Source: Helicostylum pulchrum
Lineage: Eukaryota; Mucoromycota; Mucoromycetes; Mucorales; Mucoraceae
Length of the DNA stretch: 64,000 nt
Direction of reading: 5' to 3'
Assembly (NCBI GenBank): GCA_025677825.1
Contig: JAIXMO010000022.1
Coordinates: forward strand, 248,001-312,000
Shown here: piece after piece, positions 12,414 to 24,855 of the stretch
How positions within the stretch are numbered: position 1 is the first letter of the stretch
How the letters are laid out: the number at the start of each line of letters is the position of its first letter
Notes under the pieces: generated by a model
The model's input: the letters and a program-made list of their open reading frames with translations, nothing else
Databases searched by the model: none
What the model was told of the DNA's origin: nothing
Program-made: the position numbers and the translations under genes

Positions 12414-13095
12414 TTATCTGTTAGACTTGGCAACACGCTCAAGTTCATCCTTCTTCTTGATAGCATAAGAATTGGCGGAACCCTTGGCAGCATTGATCAA
12501 CTCATCAGCGAGACATTCAGCAACGGTCTTGACGTTACGGAAAGCAGACTCACGACAACCGGTGGTCAACAAAGAGATAGATTGGTTGACACGACGGAGA
12601 GGAGAGACATCGACAGCTTGACGACGGACAGTACCTTGAGAACCAATACGGGTGGAATCTTCACGGGGACCACAGTTGATGATGGCATCAACAAGGATTT
12701 GAAGAGGGTTGGCATCAGTCAACAAGTGAACAATCTCGAAAGCATGTTGAACAATACGGGCAGCCATGAGCTTCTTACCGTTGTTACGACCGGACATCAT
12801 AAGAGCGTTAACTAAACGTTCAACAATGGGGCACTAATTAAGGATCTCTTTTAGTATTTTTACTCTGTATAACTCTTAATTTCGTCTTTTTTTTTGTTTT
12901 TACCTGGGCCTTACGGAAACGCTTGACGGCGAAACGACCAGCGGTGTGAGGCAAGTAAATTTGTTGACGGATTTGGATATAATCTTGGAGAGAGATATCC
13001 TTAACCTCAACATCGTCATAAGACCACTTGTTGAAAAGCTTACGGGTACCGTCGGCAGTAGCCAAGACGTCAGCAGGTAAATTCAAAGCAACCAT
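12414..13095 (-). CDS. RPS5: Small-subunit ribosomal protein uS7 (RPS5)
   Basis: Two exons, 13095-12904 and 12833-12414, give 203 residues. The protein belongs to the head of the 40S subunit, at the mRNA exit channel and E site. Family signatures are clear: [105 protein letters not shown], and the C-terminal [10 protein letters not shown]. The single 70 bp intron lies after codon 64. It is convergent with the Vip1 gene, with under 200 bp between their stop codons. Codons are biased as in highly expressed genes. Confidence 0.97.
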
Positions 13096-14123
13096 GTTGT
13101 ACTAAACATTCCATAAATTTAAAATCGAATAAAATAATAAAAAAAAAAAAAATGTTGGTAGTGGTTGATTTTTTTGGATTGAAAAAAGAAAAGAAAATAG
13201 AGGTTAGTTTAATTGTTCATTATAGATGGATGGTATCCATGTCTTTTTTAAAAACATAATCTACCAAAGGGATGGATGGATTACGATAATTACCTGAAGT
13301 GTGAAAGAAGGGACAAGTGATTGCAAAGGCTTCGTTTGCTTTTGTGTGCCAATACCTCTGTCCGGCCATAAAAAAAAAAAACTTTATCTCTCCGCCCCAG
13401 TTTTTTTTTTTTTTTTTTTTTTCTTCTTATTTTCACTGCATTTGCTTTTGAAAGTCCTTGAAGCATTCGCAAGTTTAGAGTTTTTTTGATTTGAGTATAA
13501 CGGTTTTTTTTTTCTTTAAAAATAGTAGCTCAAACGGTAGAAATTTTACTTTGCTAGTGGAATTGTTTCTTTTCTTTGAATACAGTTTGCTCTTCACCGC
13601 GCGCTAATAAAGCTATAGCCAAGTAATATTTCCCCCTTGTAATAGAAGGCTTTCATTGTATAGCTAGTGATTTATCAAAGCGAATAGAAATTTAAACGAA
13701 CGGGACCAAAAAAAGTACAATTAGATTTTCTATTTTAACCTGATCAAGCTACACAGCTGTCTGCTTTCCGAACAAAGAACGAAAGGTTCGAATAAAAGTA
13801 ACTGTCTCAAATTATGATGCTAAATTCTTTTTTGCCGCTCGGATCAGTGAAAGAGACAATATCATCAGTTAAGTAAGAGAATAAATTCGCTTTTGTCACT
13901 CACGTCCAGATTAGACAAGACTTTAAAAAGTTTTCACGGCTTTTTCGCGCACTTTTAAAATACAATCATGATGTTCTTGATCAAGTTACCAAGTCTAATG
14001 ACGATCAAATTACCCAAAAAAAAAAAATTACAGTAGCGGCTCTATTTAAGGTTGACCGAAATCTAGAAGAAATCCAGCCCTTAAATCGAATATACCCGTA
14101 TATCGAACAGTGCACAGAATAGT
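13096..14123. other. Intergenic region upstream of RPS5
   Basis: About 1 kb that should hold the RPS5 promoter and, further right, the 3' flank of the broken gene. It contains a long poly-T run near 13401-13422. I see no exon with credible splice partners. Confidence 0.45.
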
Positions 14124-16186
14124 TTATATCCAACAATAAAAATGGGTTTGGCTATTTGCACGGCATCGCCGTATACACAGCCAAATAAAAAGATCTTTTT
14201 TTGTGTCAAAGACTTTGCCACATTGAGTCCATCCAAACTCATCACTGTTATCTGCAGAGAAACTTTCAGCGCCCAAGAGTTCGTCGGTTAAATTTCGAGG
14301 TTTGTACATGTATAAATCAGTTGGTATTTTTGACTCGGCATTGCGAGTAGGGGTAAACCAGGTCCCACGAATCCATTCTCTTCTTTGATTTACTATATAT
14401 TATTTTTCGCCACGACCAAGAGCAAAACTAACAGAGTGCTTATTTTTTTGATTATTTAAAACTGTCGTTGCTGTACGATGCATCTCTTTCTATAGATAAA
14501 GCGAAAAGAAAGTTAGTGTATCTTCTCCAATTCAGTGACATATTTGTATTATTCATTTGTATGCTAACCTTCATTTCGATCAAGTACATAATTATGTCGG
14601 GAAAATTACTTAATTCAGATGCATTAGATGGTAAAGTGAAAGAAAAGTGGGGAACAGCCACGTACAAGCCATTTGAGTCTAAGTATAAGGAGCCAACGAA
14701 ACAACTCGAACCTACAATTCAATATAATTTAAGTAAATAAGCGCACATGCAAAAGTCCTTCATGATTTACCAGTGATTTGTACGATCCATGAATAGCAGC
14801 GGTGATCATCCTCAACCTTACAGTTCAAAAGTAAATTATCAACTGTTTCTTTAACTTCACGAAGAAGCTTTCCCTCGTCTTCGATTATTTTAGATTCATA
14901 ATCATATACAGCAACCTCTCCACAACCCAAGACAAAGTTATTATCATCAACACGGATAATAAATCTTATGCCGATTTTAAAACCAATGACACCTTTAGGG
15001 TCATTGTATGCTTCAGCCTTGTTAATTGTAGTATATTTGTACGCAGATTCACCGGTCTTAATTTTAACGATGTAATTTTCATTTTTGAAAAGCATTTCAA
15101 AAAGAGGAGACCACAAAACTCTTAAATAATCTGCTTCTTTTAAATCTTCAGGGTCAGATTTAATAAAGTACTCGGGGTTGTCAAGTATGTTTGATAAACT
15201 AGATTAATCGAGTATTAGTTTATATTAAAAAAAAAGATATTTACGTACATGATTTTAATGGCTTCAAAAATACGAAGATTATCACCGTCATGGGCCCCGA
15301 GAATCTTGTTAATGTACTTTATACCTTTGTAAACGTCACCAGTGGAATTAATAGTCTAAAGAGTAGGATTTTAATTACTGTTATAACAAAAAACAAATGT
15401 AGTCAAAACTACTTGAGCAAATATTTAATAAGAATTCATAATTTTTACCGTTAAAATAATATTTAGATTATTATTCATAACTGGTGAAAGGCTTGACTTC
15501 CTTGGTTTGTATTTTTTGGTATAGAAATTTACCAGTTGAGTCCATTGTTGACCTGTGAATAGGCTTTTTTCGGCTGGATTCTGTTATATTGATTAAGTCT
15601 AAAATAGACGACAAACCAGAGCTTCAAATAAAAAGTTATCAATAAATAAATTTAAAAAGCTTATAATAATAGTGAATGTACCTTATTATGTTTCTCTCGC
15701 CAGAGATTAAAGAAATATTATGAATAAACTTGTCTTTGTGTATTTGTATGGCTGCTTTTATTTTACCATTGTCCCAACTGACATGGCTTCACCATCGACA
15801 AATACGTTGTCATTTTCTTGAATATCTTCAAGAATATCAATAGTATTAACTACTGTACAAGTTCTTTTACTGTTAGATAACTCTAATATTTTCAAAAGTT
15901 GGTCTTAAAGAATATTATATAAAACTAAACATCAACTTACCAGCTTGTTCCTTTGATATTCTTTTATTGTGCTATTTTCATGAAAATGAACACATAATAG
16001 TATATCGTTTACAGAATTTATTATGAGTATAGAGCTTACTAAGTCTCTTTTAATTTTAGGGTATTTATTTAGCCAAAAATTAATGTTGTCTCGAACTTTG
16101 TAACTTAAATATAGTTTGACTGTCTGGAAAAGAGTCTTGTAACGTTGTGTCATCCCAAACTGGAATTTTTACAGATTGCCAATAAT
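14124..16186 (-). pseudogene. Broken multi-exon gene, unknown lineage-specific family
   Basis: Reading the minus strand from 16186 down gives coding-like blocks in order: WQSVKIPVWDDTTLQDSFPD; NFWLNKYPKIKRDLVSSI; EQADQLLKILELSNSKRT; DNGKIKAAIQIHKDKF; LNQYNRIQPKKAYSQ; SLSPVMNNNLNIIL; YKGIKYINKILGAHDGD; LWSPLFEMLFKNENYIVKI; GFKIGIRFIIRVDDN...CGEVAVYDYESK; GLYVAVPHFSFTLPS; and REWIRGTWFTPTRN...MYKPRNL. Several neighbouring blocks join by good introns (for example donor 15248, acceptor 15199; acceptor 15356). Others lie in different frames with no usable splice site: near 16085, near 15985 and near 15775, and again near 14450. I read this as a decayed gene. The block GFKIGIRFI...GEVAVYD...KLLREVK loosely recalls the D...ExK pattern of PD-(D/E)XK nuclease-like folds; that is inference only. 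No intact start codon was found. Confidence 0.55.
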
Positions 16187-17337
16187 CTGAAATACGAATT
16201 AAAGAGTTAGAAAAGAAATAAAAAAAGATTACTCTGCTAAAAAAATACGGATGTGCTCAAAATAAAAAGTACTCCTTATATTTTTTTTATACACATATTA
16301 TTTAGGGGAAATCTTGATACACGGTCAATTTACAGGTTGATTAACCACACATGTACATTATTTATGAAGCAAATGGTAATAAGTACGTCATGATGAGTAA
16401 ATAAACCTATTTTATCATCCTTTTTTATCACCTCATCTTTTTTTTTTATAGCTTTGCTTCGTTTTTGTCTTTTCGCTTTCGTGTTTTTTTTTATGTTCGT
16501 CTTATACGGTTCTTCTTAGAGTAACGGCTATCTATAAAGGTAGGTAATACATCAGAATTTTTTCCTACTGTTTCAGCTGGATCGACTGTGTAAATAGAAT
16601 ATCTTTTTTTTTAGATTTAATAATTTTTCTCTTTTTTTCTTTTATTATTTTTTCTAAATATGTATACCTGTAAGTATTTTTAACGCTCGTTCGTATTTTA
16701 AACGGATTCATATCTTACATTCTTTTATTATTCTACTTTTTCTTTTAGTGTTTTTGTTTTTTTTATGTTTTTACAAAAGAATACGTCTCAAAAAATGTCA
16801 CATATTTGCTTTTCGTCTCATTACAATCCAGATGCACCCTACAATTATTTTGTGCCTGCAATCTGGCAGGTTCTATCCTCAACAGCTATCCTCGGTATGA
16901 AAAATGAATTCATATCAGGTTTTTTGGTCCAAATTAGTGCCTTCATTTGGACCAATTGACTGGTAGAGTATTGGGGAAGGAGAAGACTGATATGGGAATG
17001 GCGTTTATTTTCTTCCTCCTTTTTTTATTTTGTGTTTTCACTTGAAAAAAAAAAAAAGCCAAACTGTGATCACTGTGATTGTTCTTCTTCCAGATCTAAA
17101 GACTTATAGACTTATGTCCTTGATCACCATGTAGCCATTGTACATTATGGAGAAAGTATGCCACTTTATCCTTACTTTGAGGGGTTTTTTTTGTTTTGTT
17201 TATCTGCATTCTAATCTAATTATCTTTTATAGATTTGAAGGCCATAAATAAGGAAGAGACAGGGTTCACTTGCCGGATGAAGTGGTTTCTGATAAAATCA
17301 ATGATACTGATAATGCGTTACTTTGATAGGATGAGGA
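16187..17337. other. Island region without a clear gene
   Basis: About 1.15 kb between the broken minus-strand gene and the unrecognised plus-strand ORF. A plus-strand frame at 16765-16959 (64 codons) and a stretch near 17234-17330 look mildly coding-like, but I could not link them by splicing to the downstream ORF. The rest is T-rich. Confidence 0.35.
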
Positions 17338-18884
17338 GTGATCATAACATCTAACTTTTTGTTTTGTTTAGAACTTTACCAGCAAAAGAAGACGCCGTCA
17401 CCTACGTGTCAATCTCAAAGGTTTAATGAAGAAGATGCTTTATATTCTTGTCACGGAGAAGACACAACTAAAAGAAAGAAAAACATATTACTAGGAATGA
17501 CCGCATCTGCTGGTTTATCGCCTGTAGCTATTATTGATGATGAAGGGCGCGAAGAAAATCTGCTTGCTCACGACGTTGTTGCCTCTAAAATTTGTGACAA
17601 CAAACGTAGAACTGTAACTATAAAGAGAACTGGTGGTTCCAAAAGTTTCTATGACGGTTCATATAAAAATGGTCTTTGCTGCCCTCTCTCATTGTCCAAG
17701 CAAAATAATCAGCCTGGCTTGTCTCCGATATTATCCTCTTGTCCCTTCAAAAAAATATTACACACTAGAACGTTCATCGAATTGAACGATGATATGTGTA
17801 AAAAACTAAATGATGATTGGGAATTGTATCCGCAGTTAAAATTCTTTTATGCCCGTGCTCTGACTGGTTCTATTATTGTAAACAACAATGACAACACAGC
17901 AGCTCTCATTAACATGGTCGAAGTGTATGGTAGAAACAAGTCTGTCGATGCTCACCATGAAAGGTACATGGATAATAGCAAGACAGGTATACAGGTTTCG
18001 ACACTTCCCCCAGTAGTAACAAAGTACAAGAATTTTTGGGCTACCACAACTATTCAAGACAACTCTGTAAAGTTACACTTTGCTTCAAAAACGTTCAATG
18101 CATTAGTAACTTCTAGTTATCGAATGGACGGTAAGCATGAGGCGGAGGTTGGACTATCAACTACTAGTTTTCGTTTGGATAATATGTCCACTTTTCGAAA
18201 TTCTGCTACTTCCCAAATATACATAGACCTTGCATCTTGGAACAAAGCACTCACTGTGTTAAAAGAGAAAAAAAAGTGGCACGATATCTGCACGGTATTG
18301 CTATCGGGCGGTGCAATACTTTCAAAAAAGGCTTGGATGTGCACCACCCAAACCAGTTGCAAGGTTACAATCAAGTTTACCAGTTACGATAAATTCGGTC
18401 CAAAGTTTATAACCTTACAACGTATGCTATGTGTCGTGCTGCTTCGGTATTTGTTGATGATCATTCCTCACATTCTATAACTATTTTTACCTACTGTGAC
18501 AAAGATGATAATCAAAAAATATTTTCGGACGGAATAATTGTATCTTCGCTTTTTAAATCAATCGCTTTAAAAGTTATCAGAGATAAAGAAGAAGCTACAA
18601 TCATCAAAGAAGAAATTGAAGATTTAATATCTCGCGCAAAAGACGAAAAAAAGGTTGAAGGTATACTCACAAATATCTTGTATCTGTTTGAAATTGAAAC
18701 CATAACAATCAAAGTAATAAGCAACTATAAATTAAATCAATATTTGAAAGAATTGGCGGATATCATGAACTCGTATCTCAATAACAGCAGCAAAATCATC
18801 GCGAAAAGCATTACAGAAAAATTAAAGTTTATGCAGCAGTTTAAGGCCCTTTCTTTTTTACTTTTTTTTTATACCTATTATTAG
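17338..18884 (+). pseudogene. Unrecognised ORF with a one-base frame break
   Basis: A 380-codon frame (17338-18480) is followed in the -1 frame by a 151-codon frame (18429-18884). Coding character appears to pass from the first to the second near position 18405: the first reads SYDKFGPK and the second takes over with VYNLTTYAMCRAASVFVDD, whereas the first frame beyond that point becomes a hydrophobic tail. A one-base loss in a G/T stretch there would explain it. Recurrent features are YDGSYKNGL, WELYPQLKFFYARAL, KYKNFWATTTIQDN, KEKKKWHDICTVLLSGGAIL, and a charged C-terminal helix rich in Lys and Glu (VIRDKEEATIIKEEIEDLI). I do not recognise any family. More coding-like text continues to about 19060 in another frame. 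It may be a decayed gene, a gene with an assembly error, or a gene with an intron I missed. Confidence 0.5.
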
Positions 18885-19259
18885 TACAGAATAAAGTAGT
18901 TCTTTTATCATTTCAATCAAGGCTATAAATATCTGGATCTTGAACTGATTCCAACAAAGAATTATGAATGCTTTCAACATGAATATAATAAATTGAGGAG
19001 AATATGTTTGCACAAGAGTAAATCGATGCGGCATTACGTTTCGTGTGCGTTTTGGAGACATACTGCTTAAAAAAGAGAACAGTGGAGTTGACTTGGCGGT
19101 AGTTTCTGATTCATGCCGCAAAGACACTCTTTTTCCAGGTGTTTCCATTCAGGAAAAACTGGATATTCCGAACCAATCATACCATTACAAATAAAACCCC
19201 ATAATTTTACATTTTAATTAACCAACTTTTTTCTTTCTTTCTTCTTTTCAAACAAAAAT
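18885..19259. other. Possible remnant exons and BI-1 promoter
   Basis: On the plus strand, about 18899-19072 has an open frame of clear coding flavour (FNQGYKYLDLELIPTKNYE...RRICLHKSK), and a second frame runs about 19000-19193 (GDILLKKENSGVDLAVVSD). They overlap in different frames, so at most one is right at a given point. They may be the tail of the broken gene at 17338-18884. The last ~100 bp are pyrimidine-rich and probably belong to the BI-1 promoter. Confidence 0.3.
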
Positions 19260-20157
19260 ATGTCAGGAAAACGTGATTATTATTACAACAGTGCTGGTAG
19301 TTCAAGTTCAGGTACAACGATTACAAGACCGGTACGTCGACATTTAGTCAATGTATACCTTACATTAGCAGCCATGTGTGCCATTGCCGCAGCTGGTTCA
19401 CAAGTAGGTGAGTACCTTGGTCCCAACGGTTCAACGTTAGGTTCTCTTGGTGCTATTGGAAGTGTCACCATGTTTCGGTTTACTTCTATCAACAGTCGTA
19501 GGCGATGGGCTTTACTAGCAGTAAGTAAAAATAAAATAAAATAAAATAAAATAAAATAAAATAAAATAAAATAATAATTAATTACAAATCATACATTAGT
19601 TGTACTCTGTTTTTAGTGGTATTGCTATTTCGGCATTCATTGCATTCTTTTTAAACATGGATCCTTCTGGAAACATTATTTTTTTAGCATTATCATCATC
19701 GGTATTGATTTTCTTGGGATTTTCCCTAAGTGCAGTCATGTCAGAGAGAAGAAGTATGTTGTATGTTGGCGCGTTTGCTAGTAGTGCTTTGGGTATCTTG
19801 TTATGGTTATCTTTAGCCAATGCATTTTTTATCAGATCATCATCTATTTTCTCAATTGAGTTATATGTTGGCTTATTAGCCTTTGTAGGATTTGGTAAAT
19901 ACAATAAGAAAAAAAGGTTACGGGGGAGATGACTAATATACATTTTTTTTAAAAAAAAAGTCATGTACGATACACAAATGATTGTTGAAAGAGCAAGTGC
20001 AGGAGTAATGGATATCCCCGGTCATGCTATGGAACTCTTTATGGACCTTTACTCATTATTTGTTCGCCTTGCCCATATATTCATGAAGAAAGAAACTGAC
20101 CGTGAAAACGACAAGAGAAGAAAGAGAGCAAACAGACTTCAGCGTAATAACTTTTAA
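19260..20157 (+). CDS. BXI1: Bax inhibitor-1 family protein
   Basis: Three exons, 19260-19520, 19600-19894 and 19961-20157, give 250 residues. This is a multi-span membrane protein of the BI-1/TMBIM6 family, an ER calcium leak channel that suppresses cell death and the unfolded protein response. After a Ser/Tyr-rich head, hydrophobic segments run in order (VYLTLAAMCAIAAAGSQVG, GAIGSVTMF, YSVFSGIAISAFIAFFL, IIFLALSSSVLIFLGFSL, MLYVGAFASSALGILLWLSL, IELYVGLLAFVGF) and the family hallmark VMYDTQMIVE follows, then HAMELFMDLYSLFVRL. The C-terminus is strongly basic (ENDKRRKRANRLQR). Intron 1 holds an AAATA microsatellite. The symbol follows the yeast name; the family is certain, the exact orthologue is not. 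Confidence 0.93.
19527..19573. repeat. AAATA pentanucleotide microsatellite
   Basis: About nine head-to-tail copies of AAATA lie inside intron 1 of the BI-1 gene, six bases after its GTAAGT donor. Such tracts vary in length by slippage and can serve as a strain marker. Confidence 0.9.
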
Positions 20158-20450
20158 GGGAAAATTGCATTAAAATAAAAGCAATCTTTCGTGACCATCT
20201 TTTGTTGGTTTTTTTTTCCCTTTTTTTTTTTCATATATTTTTTTTTTTTCCTTTCCCTTTCTTTTTTTATTCCCCCCCAGGCTTTACTAAAGAACGTATA
20301 AGCATAGAAAAGCAAACAGTTTGGTTTGACAGTGGAAAACGCGAATACTAGTCCATTAATTACTATATAGTAAACAAAATATACATATAAACCCAAAAAA
20401 AAACCTCCTCCCTCCCCTTTTTTTTCTTCCTTTTTTATTTTTAAAAAAGA

Positions 20451-23400
20451 ATGGCAACTGACCCACCATCACCTTCAAGGTAATCAATAAAAAAAGAAGG
20501 GTAATACAACTAACAGTGATTAACAATGTTCCATCTTGAATAAAAAAATAATAATAGGTTGGTTAATAATACCGAAACTACCAGTCCTGGAGCATATGTT
20601 AACTCATTTACTACTGCAACAAATAATAATACCCCAAGATTATCAGAAAGCAGTCAATATAACAGAAGAAACTCCGTTGGTAGTACCAGTCAAAATATTA
20701 CTTCTTCAACACCTTTAACACCACCACCACCTCCTCCTCCTCCTCTAACACCACCACCACCAGCACCACCAGCATCATCTACACCAACTTATAATAGACC
20801 AAAGACTCCTATTATAGAGTCTCGCGATCATGTTTCTATACCACCACCTCCTCCCCCACCACCCACCACTACTACTTCATCGCAGCCTTCTTCAACCATC
20901 ACTGCTTCTGTTGCTGCTAATGGATATAGACCGTTGAACGTAAAAGATGCTTTAACTTATTTGGATCAAGTCAAGGTTAAATTTGCTGATCAGCCTGAAG
21001 TCTATAATCGATTTTTAGATATCATGAAAGAATTTAAAAGCCAAGCGTAAGTAGTGCTACCATATGCATTTATTTAAGTAAAAAAAATAATTAATTTATT
21101 CTTATTTAGTATTGATACACCAGGTGTAATTGAACGTGTTTCAACATTATTCAGAGGACACCCATTATTAATATCTGGATTTAATACATTTTTACCACCT
21201 GGTTACCGCATCGAATGTTCAACTGATGATCATGCTCGAGACATTATTCGCGTCACTACGCCTAGTGGCACAACAAGTACAACAAATGGTGAACCCTTTA
21301 ATTTACAATCCGAATCAAATAACCATATGATGGATTCTTCTCGCTATTATAATTCTCAAAATTCAAATTATAATAAATTTCGTTCCAACGGTCCATTGCC
21401 ACCCATCTCAAGTTACCATCCACCACCACCTCCTCCACCTCCGCCCTCCTCTGCACCTCCATCATCCTCTTCTGCTGCGAATAACGGACCTCCTACTTCA
21501 GCAGCAGCAGTAGGAAGACACCAAGAAAAATCCGGTTCCAACTCCCCACCTCAAGACGAACCAAACGGCACGCGTCGCGCCCCCGTCGAATTCAACCACG
21601 CCATCAACTACGTCAACAAGATCAAGAACCGATTCTCCAACGACCCCGAAACCTACAAACAATTTCTCGAGATCCTTCAAACTTACCAAAAGGAACAAAA
21701 GCCCATTCAAGAAGTGTACGGTCAAGTTCAAGTCTTATTCAACGGGGCCAACGATTTATTAGCCGAATTCAAACAATTTTTACCAGACACATCTCAACCC
21801 ACCACCGCCGCAACTGCAACCACAGACTTCATCCAAAAGAAACTTTTAAAGAAGAGATCTTTATCTGGTTTACCCAAGCCTAAAAAAATGAAGACACATC
21901 ACAAGTCGTTGGAACACGTTTCTGATATTCGTCGCTCGCCTATTATTGTACCTATCAACGATACAAGACCTATAATCGATACAGACGAAGTCGAGTTCTT
22001 TGACTCTGTAAAGAAATATATTGGGAACAAGGCGACCTACCAGTCTTTTTTACTTGTACTCAACTTGTTTAGTCAGCAAATACTCGACGCAAATACGCTT
22101 ATTGAAAAATGTGAGAGCTTTTTAGGTGGGTCCAAAGAATTATTAGACCAATTGAAGAAATTAGTTGGGTATGATGGTAAAGACCTTGTGATTGAAAATA
22201 TACCCGTCATCAATCAACAAGACTCGCCTAACCAGCAAGGTGAATTTGGCCCTAGTTACCGCACCGTCTCTAAATCCTGGAAAGACCAAAGTTGCTCTGG
22301 CCGAGACTCCCTATGCTGGCAAGTCCTCAACGACTCGTACGTCTCACACCCCACCTGGGCCAGTGAAGACGGCGGATTTATAGCCTCCAAGAAAAACATC
22401 TTTGAAGAATCTTTACACCGTGTTGAAGAAGAACGATACGATTACGATATCAACATTGAAGCTAACTTAAACACCATTTCTTTACTGGAACCTATTGAGA
22501 AAAAAATCGTCACCATGTCGGAAGAAGAGAAGAATAACTTCAAGTTGCCTCCAGGTTTAGGTGGGCCTTCAAAGACTATTTATCAAAGGATCATTAAAAA
22601 GATTTACGGACAAGAACAAGGCGCCCGTGTAGTGGAGATGTTGCATACAAAACCTGCTCAATCTGTACCCATCGTATTACAACGTCTTAAACAAATGGAT
22701 AAAGAGTGGAAGCATTCGCAGGTAAATTTATACACATATAATTGGTTTAAATAAAGAGGAAAAAAAAAGAGGAGGAAACTAACAAAAACATTAGCGTGAG
22801 TGGATCAAGGTGTGGAGAGAGATCGAGATCAAAAACTATTACAAAGCACTCGACTACCAAGGCGTTATCTTCAAAACCGAAGACCGTAAATCCATGTCCG
22901 TCAAATCCCTTGTATCCGAGATCCGTAGCACCCGCCTCGACCAATCCAAAAAACCCAACCACTTAGCCAACATCGAACCCCAATTCCAATTCCAATTCAA
23001 GAACAAAAAGATATTCAAAGACGTCACTCGAGTTCTCTACAGTTATTTTGAGCGTCAAACCACGTACGGCACTGAAGATTGCGAGGTCATGAAAGCATTT
23101 ATCGAGATGTTTTTACCAGTCTTTTTTGACGTACCTGATGTACTACCCGAACTGAACTCGGAACCTGCTTCAGATACGGGACTGGAAGAAGACGAAGAGA
23201 TGGTGGATGAAGAGGACGCGATGGACGAAGACGTGGATGAAGATGTGGACGAAGATGATGATACTCAAAACTCGTATGATTCTTCTACAGATACATCGAG
23301 GTCGACACGACGAGGTCACAGTTATAGTAATGGACGTAGGCATACAAACGGCAGAAGGTCGCCTCGCCATAAAACAAACGACGATGATCATCAAAGACTT

Positions 23401-24674
23401 TTAAAGGATGTCTTGACAAAGACCATGAAACCCTTGGATAAAAAAGTACAACTTAAAGAGGAGGTGATACCAATCGAAATTGAAGAAGAGGAGGAAGAAG
23501 ATCCCAATAAGGAACAAAAAATTTACAATCTTTTCGGAAACACTACTTTTTACTGTTTCTTTAGATTATTTCAGGTATATACATTTTTATATAAAAAAAG
23601 GTACGTAGTTCTTAATGCTTTTTTTGTGTGTGTGTAGATTTGTTATGATCGTTTATGTAAAATGAAAGAGTTGGACAGACAGTATAGAATCAACCCTGAA
23701 AAGACAAAATTAGCAAACAAGGCTGCACTTGAACTCAATGTTACTACTGCTACCTTTAACTGTAAGTATACATAAAAAAAAGAAAAGAAAAAGGTGTACT
23801 AAACAAAGCATTTTTGTACTACTAGCAATTGAAATGGATTTCAAATCGGGTTACTATAACGCACTTCTTAAACTTATCGATCGATTCTTTGACGACGAAT
23901 TGGACCAACATGTGTTTGAAGAGTGTGCTAGATATATATTTGGCACCAAGGCATATATCATGTTTACCATTGACAAATTGATGTTATCCATTATGCGCCA
24001 GGTAAGAAAAAAAAAAACTCCCTATTTTTTTCCCCACAAAAACTAAAACATTACTTTATAGCTTCATCTTATTGTAACAGAACCAAAGGCCCAAGAACTG
24101 TTATCATTCTTTAAAAAGAACCACGAACACGAAAAGGGATCCCACGAACTAACCCAAGCGTACCGCTTAGAAGTGACCGATGCATTAGGAGACCAAGACA
24201 ACGTCTACAATTTAGCGTTTGACACATACACAAGAACACTAGCGATTCAATTACTAGGAAAAGAAGACGAGACGTTTGAATTAAACGATTCTGAAAGTTA
24301 TACCAATTATGTTTCCAACTTTATTGATTGGGATCATGAAACACCTGGTGTGAATCGAAAAGACATGACCAAACAGTATTTGAAAAGGTATTTTATACAC
24401 ATTCACACTCGAAAAACCCGTTTTAACTCATATTGTATAATATAGAAATTTATCAGGGAACAAACAAGATATTGTTCATGTGTCGGAACTGCAATACAAA
24501 ATATGCCACAACACGTATCACATGTTCTATGTTGTCGGTACAGAAGATGTATATTATCGTAAAAAGAAAAATACCAATACATCAAGTAATACCTTCAAGT
24601 TATGGTTGGATAAAGGAAAGGATCAAACTGAACTGGAGGAAAAAGCTCGTGCTCTTTTCAATCTTCCAAAGTAA
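20451..24674 (+). CDS. SIN3: Sin3 transcriptional corepressor
   Basis: Eight exons: 20451-20479, 20558-21046, 21110-22721, 22795-23574, 23638-23761, 23826-24001, 24062-24387, 24446-24674. They give 1,254 residues. Sin3 is the scaffold of Rpd3-type histone deacetylase complexes. Three paired amphipathic helix domains are seen: PAH1 (about 130-200: [45 protein letters not shown]), PAH2 (about 290-360: [25 protein letters not shown]), and PAH3 (about 505-570: [24 protein letters not shown]). The HDAC-interacting region follows ([59 protein letters not shown]), then the Sin3 C-terminal domain with an acidic Asp/Glu tract near 23190-23270. Proline-rich runs flank the PAH domains. It is shorter than yeast Sin3 (about 1,500) but has all modules. 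Exon 1 is only 29 bp. Confidence 0.95.
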
Positions 24675-24855
24675 ATATCTCCCACCCCCCCTTCTTTTGT
24701 ATATAAAATAAAAATATCTACGCGTGTGTGTGTATTTTCATTGGGTTAAAAAAAAAACCTTGAGAAAAAAAAAAGCTTGTGATCTTCTCCCTCGTACGTG
24801 TCAAAAGCAAGCTAATTTTTTTTCGTGTTTAAACTTTTTTCTTCTTTAATTTATT

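Noticed and set aside
14595..14740. A small plus-strand ORF starting MSGKLLNSDALDG
   Set aside because: It lies antisense to an exon of the broken gene (minus strand, GLYVAVPHFSFTLPS block), which fits the neighbouring exons by splicing; the small ORF has no support of its own.
19596..19964. Minus-strand 122-codon frame over BI-1 exon 2
   Set aside because: Antisense shadow; the plus strand gives the BI-1 membrane spans with correct introns.
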